Shown in pieces: positions 10,001 to 18,745 of a stretch of DNA of 64,000 bases (its first letter is position 1; each line of letters begins with the position of its first letter). Made by a program: the position numbers and the translations under genes. The stretch is from Haloimpatiens massiliensis (GTDB lineage: Bacteria; Bacillota; Clostridia; Clostridiales; Clostridiaceae), in assembly GCF_900184255.1 (NCBI RefSeq), contig NZ_LT854640.1, positions 1,448,156-1,512,155 on the forward strand. The letters are read 5' to 3'. The notes below the pieces were generated by a model, which worked only from the letters and a program-made list of their open reading frames with translations, was not told the DNA's origin and searched no databases.

Positions 10001-10360
10001 TACTCAATATTTGGTAAAGATTTTGTTTATAGTATAGACGAGCTTTCAAGTAAAACGGATATAGATAAAGAGGACATAGTTGGTATTATTAGAAAGTTTG
10101 TGGGAGTAGATGAGAGTGAGTTAAATAAAAGATTTGAAGAATTTATTCAAAAGCACCACAGTAAGATGAATGCAACACAAATCAAAACTTTAGAAATAAT
10201 TAAGAATGACATTGCGAAAAATAAAGGCATATCCTTTGCAGCATTATTCGCACCACCATATACATCTTTTAATCCAAACGGAGTAGATGGTATATTTGGA
10301 AGAATGGCTGATGATGTTTTTGATTTGATAGCACCATTTAGAGCAAGCGTTATATCTTAA
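7052..10360 (+). CDS. hsdR: Type I restriction enzyme, R (restriction/translocase) subunit
   Basis: Endonuclease and DNA-translocating motor of a type I restriction-modification complex; cuts unmodified DNA after ATP-driven translocation. The 1102-aa product has an N-terminal HEPN-like DUF4145 region (about 1-120), a charged linker, the PD-(D/E)xK nuclease core (D239 in FADYVLF, E254-A-K256), then an SF2 helicase with Walker A ATGTGKT (367-373), DESH box, GLTATP, and motif VI QMIGRGTRR, and an HsdR C-terminal region. GGAGGGG lies upstream of ATG. It is the first gene of hsdRMS, with 12 bp to hsdM. Full length for the EcoEI-like type. Confidence 0.95.
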   Translation: MSNFTFLKKKWPTLAKLGTQAEKYLHTDSNASMLKMRMFGEQTIDYILAALKIETSRFATQDDKIKLLRNTRLNGAIPDLFNIVRRYGNKANHEGYENKKDALECLVSMYKVAAWFYIKTTKDTSIKPLTYKIPKAVKAKAPVYNIEEYAKEKEEVREEHIKEVNEVKEKVKKAVVTEEDKKLEKEVEQTLDLNEAKTRKKLIDIMLKDAGWDINNKELVKLEFPLENHKEEGKKGFADYVLFNKKGKPIAVVEAKKSSVDPILGRQQAVEYASTIERDYKVRPIVFYTNGYEIFMWDHKYSQPRQIWGFYTLEDLEELFFKHKYKKDLNKLEIDKSIAGRPYQIEGIKRVYERYSNGFRKALLVMATGTGKTRTVIALTKGMMEANWAKRVLFLADRDELVRQAKEDKNSFKTFMPEQISCRFTGKNSDNREATLYFSTYQTMINYYSNFSVGFFDLIICDESHRSIYKTYRDILEYFDSHIIGLTATPVDFIERNTFDLFNCDTEDPTFNFSVDQAWSHIPPYLIEPRVIDATTDFLRKGIKYSQMTEEQRQQVDEEGYDGDEIEFDKKELEKKITNKDTNRYILKTLMVNGIKVGDHLGKTIIFAKNKNHANLLDSLFNEMYPQYKGKMAAVIYSGIKDKERLIEDFKNEEFPRIAISVDLLDTGIDVPEIVNLVFAKPIYSKVKFWQMIGRGTRRCDNLFGDGVDKTEFAIFDCYKNFEFFEMNPKGFVPKPQKTSIQVRFELMCKLLEIYKSKDKESICSDFVTKLKANIEELPSQSIEIKKNRKKIDQVKKEEYWKVLSQDFMKKLKLEIAPLIQWIEAKDNSDAILFDNSIYRILQSFETEDKDSLIREINATMEKLARLKLNINQFDGKRKLVKSLLEPCGWEKLSYEKLEKIRVDLRDLMKHQGATAGIFVVMDIKDTGVVTKEISAGTVLYGANMEPYEKRVKTAIEEKLNDHLVIHKIRKGEKLSETEIDGIYSIFGKDFVYSIDELSSKTDIDKEDIVGIIRKFVGVDESELNKRFEEFIQKHHSKMNATQIKTLEIIKNDIAKNKGISFAALFAPPYTSFNPNGVDGIFGRMADDVFDLIAPFRASVIS

Positions 10361-10381
10361 ATGTAGGAAGGAATGACAATA

Positions 10382-11938
10382 ATGTTAAGTGCAGATATTA
10401 AGAGTAAAATTGATAAACTATGGAATAACTTCTGGTCAGGGGGAATATCTAACCCTCTTACTGTAATAGAGCAGATATCATATTTATTATTTATAAAGAG
10501 ATTAGATGATATAGACAATGCTAATGAAAAGAGAGCTAATAGAATAGGAAAACCGTTTAAATCTCTTTTCGTAGAATTAAGTGAAAAATTAAAAGATAAA
10601 AATGAAGAAATAATTAAATCTGATTTTGATTGGGAATTAATGAAGTGGAGTCAATTTAAACATTTAGATGTTGAAAAAATGTTTCAGGTTGTATCACAGA
10701 AGGTATTTCCAGCTATAAAAAAATTAGGGGGAGATAATTCTAGTTTTACAGCTGAAATGAAGGATGCAGTATTTATGATACCAAAACCCTCATTACTTCA
10801 AGAATCTGTAAGAATTATTGATGAAATAAACATGGACGATGCAGACACAAAGGGTGACTTATACGAGTACCTTTTATCAAAGCTTGCTACATCAGGAGTA
10901 AATGGTCAGTTTAGAACACCAAGACACATAATAAGAATGATGGTAGAGCTTATGGACCCAACATCAGAGGATAAAATATGCGACCCAGCTTGTGGTACCG
11001 CTGGATTCATAATCAATTCTTTAGAATATATTTTAGAAAAATATACAAGACCAGAAAGTGTATTTACAGATGAAGAAGGAAATTTTCATAACAGAATTGG
11101 TGATATGATGAGTAATGAGGAATGGGAGCATTTTAGAACTGAGATGTTCTATGGATTTGATTTTGACTCATCAATGGTTAGAATAGCTTCCATGAATCTT
11201 ATGCTTCACAGTATTGATAATCCAAATGTGAGAAGAATGGATTCACTATCTAAAAATTATGAAGAAGAAAACAAATACACATTAGTTCTTGCTAATCCAC
11301 CTTTTAAAGGAAGTATAGATAAAAATGATATAAATTCTACATTAGTAAAAGGAGCAAAAACAACAAAAACTGAATTATTATTTATGAAACTTATAAATAG
11401 AATACTAGATTTAGGTGGAAGATGCGCCGTTATAGTACCAGATGGAGTTCTATTTGGTTCAACTAAGGCACACAAAGATATAAGAAAAACATTAGTAGAA
11501 GAAAATGCCTTAGAAGGTGTAATATCAATGCCTTCAGGAGTATTCAAACCTTATGCAGGTGTATCTACAGCGGTGCTTTTATTTACAAAAGGTGGAGAAA
11601 CAAATAAAGTATGGTTCTATGACATGCAAAGTGATGGATTTTCACTAGATGATAAGAGAAACAAACTTGATAATGATGGAGATATTCCAGATATAATAGA
11701 AAAATGGAGAGCAATAAAGAAAGATAACTCAATAGAGCCAACTAAAGAAGATAAGTGGTTCTGGGTAGAAAAAGAAGATATAGTAGGTAATGATTATGAC
11801 CTTTCTATAAATAAGTATAAGCAAATAGAGTATGAAGAAGTGGTATACGAAAAGCCAGAGGTTATATTAGAAAAGATTGAGGCTTTAGAAAAATCAATTT
11901 TAGAGGATATAGCTGTGATAAAAGGAATGGTGAAGTAG
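10382..11938 (+). CDS. hsdM: Type I restriction enzyme, M (DNA adenine methyltransferase) subunit
   Basis: N6-adenine methyltransferase that, with HsdS, protects host sites and forms the core of the restriction complex. 518 aa from ATG 10382; AGGAAGGA lies about 9 bases upstream, while ATG 10373 touches it. The N-terminal HsdM_N helical domain (FWSGGISNPLTVIEQISYLLFIKRLDD) precedes the SAM motif DPACGTAGF (near 200) and catalytic NPPF (near 305). The stop is followed after one base by the hsdS ATG, indicating coupled translation. Confidence 0.96.
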   Translation: MLSADIKSKIDKLWNNFWSGGISNPLTVIEQISYLLFIKRLDDIDNANEKRANRIGKPFKSLFVELSEKLKDKNEEIIKSDFDWELMKWSQFKHLDVEKMFQVVSQKVFPAIKKLGGDNSSFTAEMKDAVFMIPKPSLLQESVRIIDEINMDDADTKGDLYEYLLSKLATSGVNGQFRTPRHIIRMMVELMDPTSEDKICDPACGTAGFIINSLEYILEKYTRPESVFTDEEGNFHNRIGDMMSNEEWEHFRTEMFYGFDFDSSMVRIASMNLMLHSIDNPNVRRMDSLSKNYEEENKYTLVLANPPFKGSIDKNDINSTLVKGAKTTKTELLFMKLINRILDLGGRCAVIVPDGVLFGSTKAHKDIRKTLVEENALEGVISMPSGVFKPYAGVSTAVLLFTKGGETNKVWFYDMQSDGFSLDDKRNKLDNDGDIPDIIEKWRAIKKDNSIEPTKEDKWFWVEKEDIVGNDYDLSINKYKQIEYEEVVYEKPEVILEKIEALEKSILEDIAVIKGMVK

Positions 11939-11939
11939 G

Positions 11940-13058
11940 ATGAAGAATGTTAAGTTACAGGAAGGATGGAAAATTGATAAGTTAAGAAACTTGGTTGAAA
12001 TAAATACTGGTAAGCTTGATGCAAATAATGAAGATATAGACGGGTTATACCCATTTTTTACATGTGCTGCTGAACCAATAAAAATTAATTCATATAGTTT
12101 TGATGATGAAGCTATTATTTTGCCTGGTAATGGTGCTAATGTGGGGTTAGTATTATATTATAATGGAAAGTTTGAGGCGTATCAGAGAACTTATGTAATA
12201 ACTAAGTTCTCAGGTGAATTAAAATATTTATATTATTACATGAAAATGTACTGGAAAAGATATAATGATAATAAACAGTATGGATCAGCAACAAATTATA
12301 TCAAAATGGGCAATATTACTGAGTTTGATATAGTTTTACCACCAATAAAAGTTCAAAAGAAAATAGTTGAGATTTTAGAACGTGCTGAAAAGGCTTTAGA
12401 TAATAGAAAAGAAGCTATTAAGTTACTAGACGAATTAGTCAAATCGAGATTTATCGAGATGTTTGGGGATTTAAAAAGAAATTCAAAAGAATGGAATATA
12501 CTTGCGTTTGATGATTTTGCAACAATAGATACAAATATGACAAAGGATTTTGATAAGTATTCTGATTATCCTCATATTGGAATAGACAGTATAGAAAAAA
12601 ATACAGGTAATATTTTAGAGTACCAACTTGTTAAATATAGTAATTTAAAAAGTGGTAAGTATTTATTTGATGAAAGACATATTATTTATAGCAAAATAAG
12701 ACCGAATCTAAATAAAGTAGCGCTTCCACAGTTTAAAGGTGTATGTTCTGCTGATGCTTATCCTGTTTTGTGTATAGATGGAATCACAGAAAGAAACTAT
12801 TTTGGATACGTACTAAGAAGTGAATTTTTTTTAAATTATATACTTGCGTTTAGTGGAAGAACTAATATTCCAAAGGTAAATAAGGAGCAATTAAAAGGAT
12901 TTAGAATGCCAACTCCACCAATAGAACTCCAAAACCAATTTGCAGACTTCGTTAATAAGGTCGATAATCTGAAGTTAAAAATGGAGAGTAGTTTAAAAGA
13001 ATTAGAGGATAATTTTAATTCTTTGATGCAAAGAGCTTTTAAGGGTGAATTATTTTAA
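11940..13058 (+). CDS. hsdS: Type I restriction enzyme, S (specificity) subunit
   Basis: Recognises the bipartite target. 372 aa with the usual half-repeat layout: target-recognition domain 1 (about 1-140), central helix (EILERAEKALDNRKEAIKLL), domain 2 (about 175-325), and C-terminal helix NLKLKMESSLKELEDNFNSL ending in MQRAFKGELF. Both recognition domains are present. The last 26 codons recur as relics at 13134-13223 and 14176-14226, which suggests past exchange of hsdS 3' ends in this locus. Confidence 0.94.
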   Translation: MKNVKLQEGWKIDKLRNLVEINTGKLDANNEDIDGLYPFFTCAAEPIKINSYSFDDEAIILPGNGANVGLVLYYNGKFEAYQRTYVITKFSGELKYLYYYMKMYWKRYNDNKQYGSATNYIKMGNITEFDIVLPPIKVQKKIVEILERAEKALDNRKEAIKLLDELVKSRFIEMFGDLKRNSKEWNILAFDDFATIDTNMTKDFDKYSDYPHIGIDSIEKNTGNILEYQLVKYSNLKSGKYLFDERHIIYSKIRPNLNKVALPQFKGVCSADAYPVLCIDGITERNYFGYVLRSEFFLNYILAFSGRTNIPKVNKEQLKGFRMPTPPIELQNQFADFVNKVDNLKLKMESSLKELEDNFNSLMQRAFKGELF

Positions 13059-13133
13059 GGAAACTCGCTACTCACATTCGTTCCTAGGAGTAACTTCCAC
13101 TGACTAAATCAGAGATTTAGAGTGTCAGTTAAA

Positions 13134-13223
13134 TTGAAATTTGAAATGGAGAAGAGTTTAAAAGAATTAGAAAATAACTTTAATTCATTAATGCAGAGAG
13201 CATTTAAAGGAGAATTGTTTTAA
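13134..13223 (+). pseudogene. hsdS 3'-end relic (C-terminal helix duplicate)
   Basis: Encodes LKFEMEKSLKELENNFNSLM then QRAFKGELF and stop, matching the end of hsdS 160 bp upstream with a few substitutions. It has no own start or ribosome site. A stem (CTGACTAAATC / GATTTAG-AG-TGTCAG) at about 13118-13126 region precedes it. It is the remnant of another specificity gene left by recombination. Confidence 0.85.
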
Positions 13224-13282
13224 CTTTGCTTAATTAGGAAGATAAAATGTTATATTATTATCGGTAGAAAGGAGATTACCTT

Positions 13283-13738
13283 ATGTTATATCATGCTTCA
13301 GGTGAAATGGTTGAATTCCCCGAAATTAGAAAAAGTAAGTATACTAAGGATTTTTCATGGGGATTTTATTGTACAAATAATTTTGAACAAGCAAAAAAAT
13401 GGGCAAGAAGAAATAGGAAGAATCCTATAATTAATTATTATACTTATGTAGAAAATAATTCTTTAAAAATATTAAAATTTGAAGAAATGAATGATGAATG
13501 GTTAGACTTTATTGCAAAATGTAGAAGTGGCTTTGTACATGATTACGATATTGTTGAAGGACCTATGGCAGATGATACAATATGGAATTTTGTAAATGAT
13601 TTTTTAGCAGGAGATATTTCAAGAGGGGCATTTTGGGAACTAGCAAAGTTTAAACATCCTACTCATCAGATAAGTTTTCATACTTTAAAAGCTCTTGATT
13701 GTCTGAAGTTTGAAAGAGGTGAGATTATTAATGAATGA
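13283..13738 (+). CDS. DUF3990 protein, ADP-ribosyltransferase-fold toxin-like
   Basis: 151 aa from ATG 13283 with AAAGGAG upstream. Family features: N-terminal MLYHASGEMVE, FSWGFYCTNNFEQAKKWA, LKILKFE, EWLDFIAKCR, YDIVEGPMADD and C-terminal HQISFHTLKALDCLKF. DUF3990 proteins look like small ADP-ribosyltransferase-fold proteins and normally come with a partner gene; the toxin role is an inference. The stop overlaps the start of the next gene (ATGAATGA), so the two form a coupled pair. The pair lies exactly between two hsdS 3' relics. Confidence 0.7.
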   Translation: MLYHASGEMVEFPEIRKSKYTKDFSWGFYCTNNFEQAKKWARRNRKNPIINYYTYVENNSLKILKFEEMNDEWLDFIAKCRSGFVHDYDIVEGPMADDTIWNFVNDFLAGDISRGAFWELAKFKHPTHQISFHTLKALDCLKFERGEIINE

Positions 13739-14177
13739 TGTTCAAAAGAATGATTTGCTTTATGTATGTTGTCTTATAGAATTTATAGGTAGAAAAAGTA
13801 AAAATAGAAGGGCAAAAGTTGTTGAAATATTAGGTAAGGAAGAATTAACTAGACAATTAGATATTGCAGAAGTTAATCATTGCTTATCATTTGATCAAGT
13901 TTCAGATGAAATAATAGAGTATTTTAATATACCCGAAGGTGATTTTGATACCGTTAAATTATGTAAATACAATGTTCCAAGTGTTCAAGCAATAGGAAAA
14001 GTATATCAGAGATTAATAGTAAGTATAATTTCAGAACAAGATAATTTAGTGGATGCTCTATTCAAAGTATTTAATTCATTTATAAGTGATGAAATTTCAG
14101 ATTTCAATTCATCTGTGTATTATAGTAATCCAGAGTATTTAAAGTACTCTTACTTAGAAGGAAAATTATTAGATTAA
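13731..14177 (+). CDS. Partner of DUF3990 protein (putative antitoxin/immunity)
   Basis: 148 aa from ATG 13731, overlapping the DUF3990 stop by 8 bases. The start QKNDLLYVCCLIEFIGRKSKN is the hallmark of genes that accompany DUF3990 in clostridia; the rest (EYFNIPEGDFDTVKLCKYNVPS, KVYQRLIVSII) is helical and acidic. Coupled translation and constant pairing suggest it neutralises or assists DUF3990. The stop codon is at the boundary of an hsdS relic. Function inferred from arrangement only. Confidence 0.6.
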   Translation: MNDVQKNDLLYVCCLIEFIGRKSKNRRAKVVEILGKEELTRQLDIAEVNHCLSFDQVSDEIIEYFNIPEGDFDTVKLCKYNVPSVQAIGKVYQRLIVSIISEQDNLVDALFKVFNSFISDEISDFNSSVYYSNPEYLKYSYLEGKLLD

Positions 14178-14226
14178 TAACTTTAATTCATTAATGCAAA
14201 AGGCTTTAAGGGAGAATTATTTAATT
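14176..14226 (+). pseudogene. Second hsdS 3'-end relic
   Basis: Reads NNFNSLMQKAL then shifts frame (one T missing in GCTTTTAAGG), followed by GAGAATTATTTAA, equivalent to GELF and stop. It begins at the last codon of the preceding gene. With 13134-13223 it brackets the DUF3990 cassette. Confidence 0.75.
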
Positions 14227-14308
14227 AATATATATGTTGCCTTGGAATAATTATCTTGGAAAAGATAAAAACATGACTCTCTAAAATGGGGAGTCACAAG
14301 TTAAATTC

Positions 14309-14338
14309 AAAGGGTGCTGTGATTTACAGTACCCTTTT
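14309..14338 (+). terminator. Rho-independent terminator
   Basis: AAAGGGTGCTGT, loop, TACAGTACCCTTT followed by T residues. A second hairpin TGACTCTC / GGGAGTCA lies just upstream (14273-14297). The rest of 14227-14500 is non-coding; its final part holds the leader of the following gene (AGAGGAG before ATG 14501). Confidence 0.7.
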
Positions 14339-14500
14339 GCGTCGATATGACAGTATTTTTATAGCTGTGTGTGGGGTGTAAATATCGTCGCATCGTCGCA
14401 AGTGAAATACATGTGTTGTTTTTGTAAAATTATGGTGATATAATTTATAATATAAGTATTTATTAATTAAAATGATGAATGCTGAGAGGAGTATTTAAAT

Positions 14501-16450
14501 ATGCGAGCTACAGAAACAAATGTACTAAATTTTATAGGAGGGCTAGATAAAGTATTTATAATTCCTCCTTTTCAGAGAAATTATGAATGGACATATGAAC
14601 AATGTGAAGAACTTTTTAATGATATAATTGCATCTCATAAAAATAAAAAAAGTCATTACTTAGGTAATATTGTATATTATGTTGGTAAAAACAATGGAGC
14701 ATCTTATAATGAATTTATACTTGTTGATGGTCAACAACGTGTTACTACTGTTCTTCTGCTTTTATGTGCATTGAGAGATAGTATAAAAGATGAAAATTTA
14801 TATGATAGTGTTAATAAGAGATATTTAATTAATGATACAGGAGATAATCGATTTAGAATCAGATTAAAACAAACATCATATGACTCAAGAAGTTTTATGT
14901 CAATTATTGACGATACACCAATAGAAAATGATGATAATAACGTTACTAAAAATTATAATTATTTTAAAAAGTTAATATCTAACTGTGATGTAAATGCTAA
15001 AGAAATCTATGAAACTATTCCTAAACTTGAAGTCGTAGATGTAAATCTTCAAATTGAAAATGATTTGGGAGCAATACAAACAGTCTTTGAAAAAATAAAT
15101 TCAACTGGAAAAAGATTAACAGCCGCAGATTTGATTAGAAATTTTTTACTGTTAGCTAATAACTCCTTTGAACAAGAAAGATTATACGAAGATTATTGGG
15201 TAAAAATTGAAAAAAGAATAAAAAACCAAAATATATCAAGGTTTTCACGTGACTATTTAATTTTGAACATATTCGAAGATGTGCCAGATTCAAATATATA
15301 TAAGATGTTCAAAGATCACTTTAATAGCACCGGAGCGTTACATATAGATATTCTAAGGGATATGTACAAATATTCAAAATACTATGAGTGGTTGAAGTTT
15401 GAAAATTGTCCCAGTGATAAAATTAATAAATTAATAAAAGTTTTAAACTATGTGAAATCAGATGATGTATACCCATTATATTTGTATTTATTTGATACTC
15501 ATTATGAAAGCAATAAACAAGAATTAATAAAGATACTAACATTACTTTCAGATTTTATGTTAAGATATAGAATTGTATCACCTTCTGGTGGAGGTGGTGC
15601 TCTACGCTCTGTTGTGCAACAATTACTTGAAGGTCTAAATTCTGGAATTCTAGAAAATAATTATCAGTCAATACTTTTTGAATTATCCAACAGCAATGCT
15701 CCTTCAGGAAGGTTTCCAACTGACGATGAATTTATAGAGGCACTAACTAATTCCGTAAATACTAATTACGCAAAAGTTGTTCTTTTAAAGATAGAGGAGA
15801 GCGAAAGAAGCAACATACCTATTCCATTAGAGCAAGTAACAATAGAACATATTATGCCACAAACGCTTAATGATTGGTGGATAGAAAATTTAGGTGGACA
15901 AGAAAATGCAGAAAGAATTCATGAAAAATATCTTAATTGTATTGGAAATTTGGCACCTATTTCTCAAAGCTATAACTCTAAAATCTCAAACAAATCATGG
16001 GATATTAAGCAATCCAATTTAAAAGATGTGCAATTTATAATTACTTCTGAAATAGTAGATAATATAGCATGGAAAGAAAATGAAATAACAAAAAGAAATA
16101 ACAGACTTGCTAAAAGAGCTTGCAAAGCAATAACGTCTCCTTTAGCAAGAACTCGTAAATATCAAACGAAGAATACTACTAGCGAATTTGAAGCAGGTAT
16201 ATATCCTATTTCGGATATAACCACTCCTATGTCTGGAACAGTATTAGAATATGTTATTTATGAAAGCAGGAACATAGAGGTTTCCACATGGAAGGATTTC
16301 ATTGCAGAAATTTGTAAAATAGCTTACGAAATAGACTGTGAGTTGTTTAAAAAAATTGTTAGGGATAATAAAATACATAAAGCGACTTCTAAAAACAATT
16401 ACCCTGAAAAAGATCCTATTATAACTCCTGACTTACAGACAGTAATATGA
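14501..16450 (+). CDS. GmrSD-type protein: DUF262 and DUF1524 (HNH) domains, type IV-like restriction
   Basis: 649-aa single-chain protein. N-terminal DUF262 has the ParB-like nucleotide motif ILVDGQQRVTTVLLLL (about 75-90) and PPFQRNYEW near residue 22; C-terminal DUF1524 has the HNH-type motif IEHIMPQTLNDWW (about 450) with a later N-rich segment. Related GmrSD and BrxU proteins cut modified phage DNA with NTP hydrolysis. It follows the type I system and the DUF3990 pair, so the segment 7-16.5 kb is a defence cluster. AGAGGAG precedes the ATG. The substrate cannot be read from the sequence. Confidence 0.82.
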   Translation: MRATETNVLNFIGGLDKVFIIPPFQRNYEWTYEQCEELFNDIIASHKNKKSHYLGNIVYYVGKNNGASYNEFILVDGQQRVTTVLLLLCALRDSIKDENLYDSVNKRYLINDTGDNRFRIRLKQTSYDSRSFMSIIDDTPIENDDNNVTKNYNYFKKLISNCDVNAKEIYETIPKLEVVDVNLQIENDLGAIQTVFEKINSTGKRLTAADLIRNFLLLANNSFEQERLYEDYWVKIEKRIKNQNISRFSRDYLILNIFEDVPDSNIYKMFKDHFNSTGALHIDILRDMYKYSKYYEWLKFENCPSDKINKLIKVLNYVKSDDVYPLYLYLFDTHYESNKQELIKILTLLSDFMLRYRIVSPSGGGGALRSVVQQLLEGLNSGILENNYQSILFELSNSNAPSGRFPTDDEFIEALTNSVNTNYAKVVLLKIEESERSNIPIPLEQVTIEHIMPQTLNDWWIENLGGQENAERIHEKYLNCIGNLAPISQSYNSKISNKSWDIKQSNLKDVQFIITSEIVDNIAWKENEITKRNNRLAKRACKAITSPLARTRKYQTKNTTSEFEAGIYPISDITTPMSGTVLEYVIYESRNIEVSTWKDFIAEICKIAYEIDCELFKKIVRDNKIHKATSKNNYPEKDPIITPDLQTVI

Positions 16451-16622
16451 TAAATTCATGATTTTATTCATAAATTAACTTGAACTTCATTATATTTGAA
16501 ATGGAATAATATAAAAAAATATACTCAAAGTCTTCAAATTTGTTGAATATAAAAATATTGGAAATTAATAAATGTATAAATATCCTATAATAACTCAATA
16601 TTTTTTTAAATTTTACCCCAAA

Positions 16623-17747
16623 TTATATGTCATATAGTACAAAATCAAATTTAAGCTTGTACTTATTTCTATCAGAAGTATAGCATCTATTAAACCATTT
16701 TAATCCACTTCTAAATAAGCTATAAATCCTAACAACTTTATTTTTAATTTTTTTAGTTGCACCTATTATTTTACTTTTTTTATTTTTAGAGCAATCAGCT
16801 CCCAATATTATCATCCAAGTATATGCTATACTTAAGCATAAATATAAGTTTTCAAAGTAAGTTAAATCTTCAGTCCAAGTATCTTCCATATTGAAACCCG
16901 CTGATTTCAAATCTCTAAACATTTCTTCTATAACAAATCTTTTCTTATATTCTCTAACTGCTTTTTTACTATCCATATTAGTTGCTAAATACCAAGTATC
17001 ATTAGAATCAATATCCTTACAAACTGCTAAATTACACTTATATTTCTTAGCTGTTAATAATACAGATTTGAATTTTTTCACTCCATTTTTTAAGGGTTTT
17101 ATGTCCTCTAGATATTTAATCTTCCCTTTACCTTGTATCTCTACAAGTAAATCTTTTGTGCATCTTATGCAGTATTTCCATCCAAGCTCCTGTATAAATT
17201 GAAATAAGTCTACACTTTTGAAACCCCTATCTCCTAATAGAATAACATCATAATTATAGGAAGAGAAAATTTTATAAAGCTCCGCTATGCCTTCTTTTAC
17301 ATGTTTAAAATTTTTATTATATTTTTCATCATATTCAAATATTTTGTACCACAAGGGTATAGCTCTTTTACCTACTTTAAGTGAAAATTTAAGTATTAAA
17401 AATCTATCATCAATCGTTGTATGGTCAAACATTATGACAATCTTCTTATTAGCACTTCTCTTTACATATTTTTTTAATATTTCTTCTATAAAAAAGCTAT
17501 ATAAATAATCTGGATTTATTGGTTTTGAAGTGAAAAACCTCTCTATTTTTTTTATTTTACTAGCTTCAGTTGCATCAGTATAAGAATCATTCAATTTCTC
17601 TGATATCTTCGATATTATTACAGATTCAGAAAGTATTATTCCTATGATTATATTTACTAGATTCTTTAACCGTTTACTTGTTATGGGTAATATTTCATAT
17701 AGTATTTTTTCTAATTCTGCTGTAATATATTCTTGTGAATTGGTCAT
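16623..17747 (-). CDS. IS4-family transposase
   Basis: 374 aa on the minus strand, start ATG 17747 with AAGGAG upstream. DDE positions: MFDHTTIDD (first Asp), LLGDRGFKS (second Asp) and FVIEEMFRDLKS (Glu in the YREK-like position). Intact, so it may be the active source of the relic at 5281-5664. Exact IS ends are not certain; the element probably covers about 16.58-17.82 kb. Confidence 0.88.
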   Translation of the reverse strand: MTNSQEYITAELEKILYEILPITSKRLKNLVNIIIGIILSESVIISKISEKLNDSYTDATEASKIKKIERFFTSKPINPDYLYSFFIEEILKKYVKRSANKKIVIMFDHTTIDDRFLILKFSLKVGKRAIPLWYKIFEYDEKYNKNFKHVKEGIAELYKIFSSYNYDVILLGDRGFKSVDLFQFIQELGWKYCIRCTKDLLVEIQGKGKIKYLEDIKPLKNGVKKFKSVLLTAKKYKCNLAVCKDIDSNDTWYLATNMDSKKAVREYKKRFVIEEMFRDLKSAGFNMEDTWTEDLTYFENLYLCLSIAYTWMIILGADCSKNKKSKIIGATKKIKNKVVRIYSLFRSGLKWFNRCYTSDRNKYKLKFDFVLYDI

Positions 17748-17844
17748 AGCTATCTCCTTTTTATTAAGTTATTGTTGTTTATAACTTATATTTTAAGGCG
17801 GTAGCTATATTTTTTTAACCCTTTTTTTATTGGTAATTTAAACC

Positions 17845-18048
17845 TTGGATAGTATCCCCTTTTTACTGTCTGTAAGTCAGATTATAACTCAAGTAAGTAC
17901 GTTGCTTCTTGAAGCTAAACCAATTGGAGAAACGGGCTATTTTTCTGAAGGCGTTATAAGTTCTAATAGAGCTCGCGTATATGCAAAGCAGTTAATGGAT
18001 TTGTATGGTGTTACGGATAGAATACAAATATCAGTACGTGAAAGGTAG
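17845..18048 (+). other. ORF fragment of unknown origin
   Basis: A 67-codon open frame without a convincing ribosome site, ending at TAG 18048; the sequence (IITQVSTLLLEAKPIGETGY, SNRARVYAKQLMDLYGV) looks like the C-terminus of a larger protein cut off by the IS4 insertion. The following bases change abruptly to GC-rich DNA. Family not recognised. Confidence 0.3.
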
Positions 18049-18097
18049 CAATCAGCAACCCGTTGCCCCGTGTTCGCCCCTGTGCGGGATTAAAGCG

Positions 18098-18261
18098 AGG
18101 TGGTCGGCAAGCAACCCCTCGCAGCCACAAACATCGGCAGTGCCGACGTTTTCGAGAGTTCCTTTAGGTGGTCAGATTTGCGGTTTATCGCAGCTTAGGT
18201 GGTCGGGATATGCACCAAAGCCGATTTTTACGGCATTTACAAGGTGGTCAGTGAGGTGGTC
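18098..18261 (+). repeat. Five direct copies of AGGTGGTC in a GC-rich island
   Basis: AGGTGGTC occurs at 18098, 18166, 18197, 18242 and 18254 in one orientation within about 165 bp, and the surrounding 18050-18290 is far richer in G+C than its neighbours. No convincing gene. Regularly oriented octamers near a compositional boundary resemble arm-type integrase binding sites at the end of a mobile element; this is an inference. Confidence 0.5.
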
Positions 18262-18437
18262 AAGGCAAACATTCAGCATTTTTGTTCTGACTTTCCTAGA
18301 CATACTTAAAACTATTCGCTGATAACATTTTGATAACAAAAAATCAGAGAAACAAAAATAATAGGGATAATATGAAGAAAAACCACACTAAAAAGACGCT
18401 TTTACTAAACTAATACGTTTAATTTATGGATAGCTTA

Positions 18438-18554
18438 ATTGAGTGAGAATAAGATATAAAATAGATATATCAACGGTTTGACATACGTTTTATAATAAAA
18501 TAGCAAAAAAAGTACCTATGATTTTATGTTTAAAAATGTAATTTTATGGGTGCT
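18438..18554 (+). repeat. 115-bp direct repeat, copy 1 (ends in a terminator)
   Basis: Nearly identical to 62732-62846, with only a few differences, from ATTGAGTG through GATATATCAACGGTTTGACA to a terminal hairpin. The hairpin arms covary: AAGTACCTAT / ATGGGTGCTT here, AATACCTAT / ATGGGTATT in copy 2. No open frame spans it. Confidence 0.75.
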
Positions 18555-18745
18555 TTTTATTTTATAAAACATAGTAAATATTTGTAATATTAAATATTTT
18601 AAATACAATAATGGGATATATTGTGATACAATCGTATTAACAAGTTTGCTAAAGATAGTAATTATTTAGGATGGCTGAATAGTTACTAATATTGTTTTAT
18701 CATAATAGAATATTTTAGAAATTCTCAAAAAAAAAGGGTGATTTT

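Noticed and set aside
18481..18500. TTGACA followed by TATAAT-like bases in the 115-bp repeat
   Set aside because: The spacing is only about 7-8 bases, far from the 16-18 needed for a sigma-A promoter, so I do not call it one.
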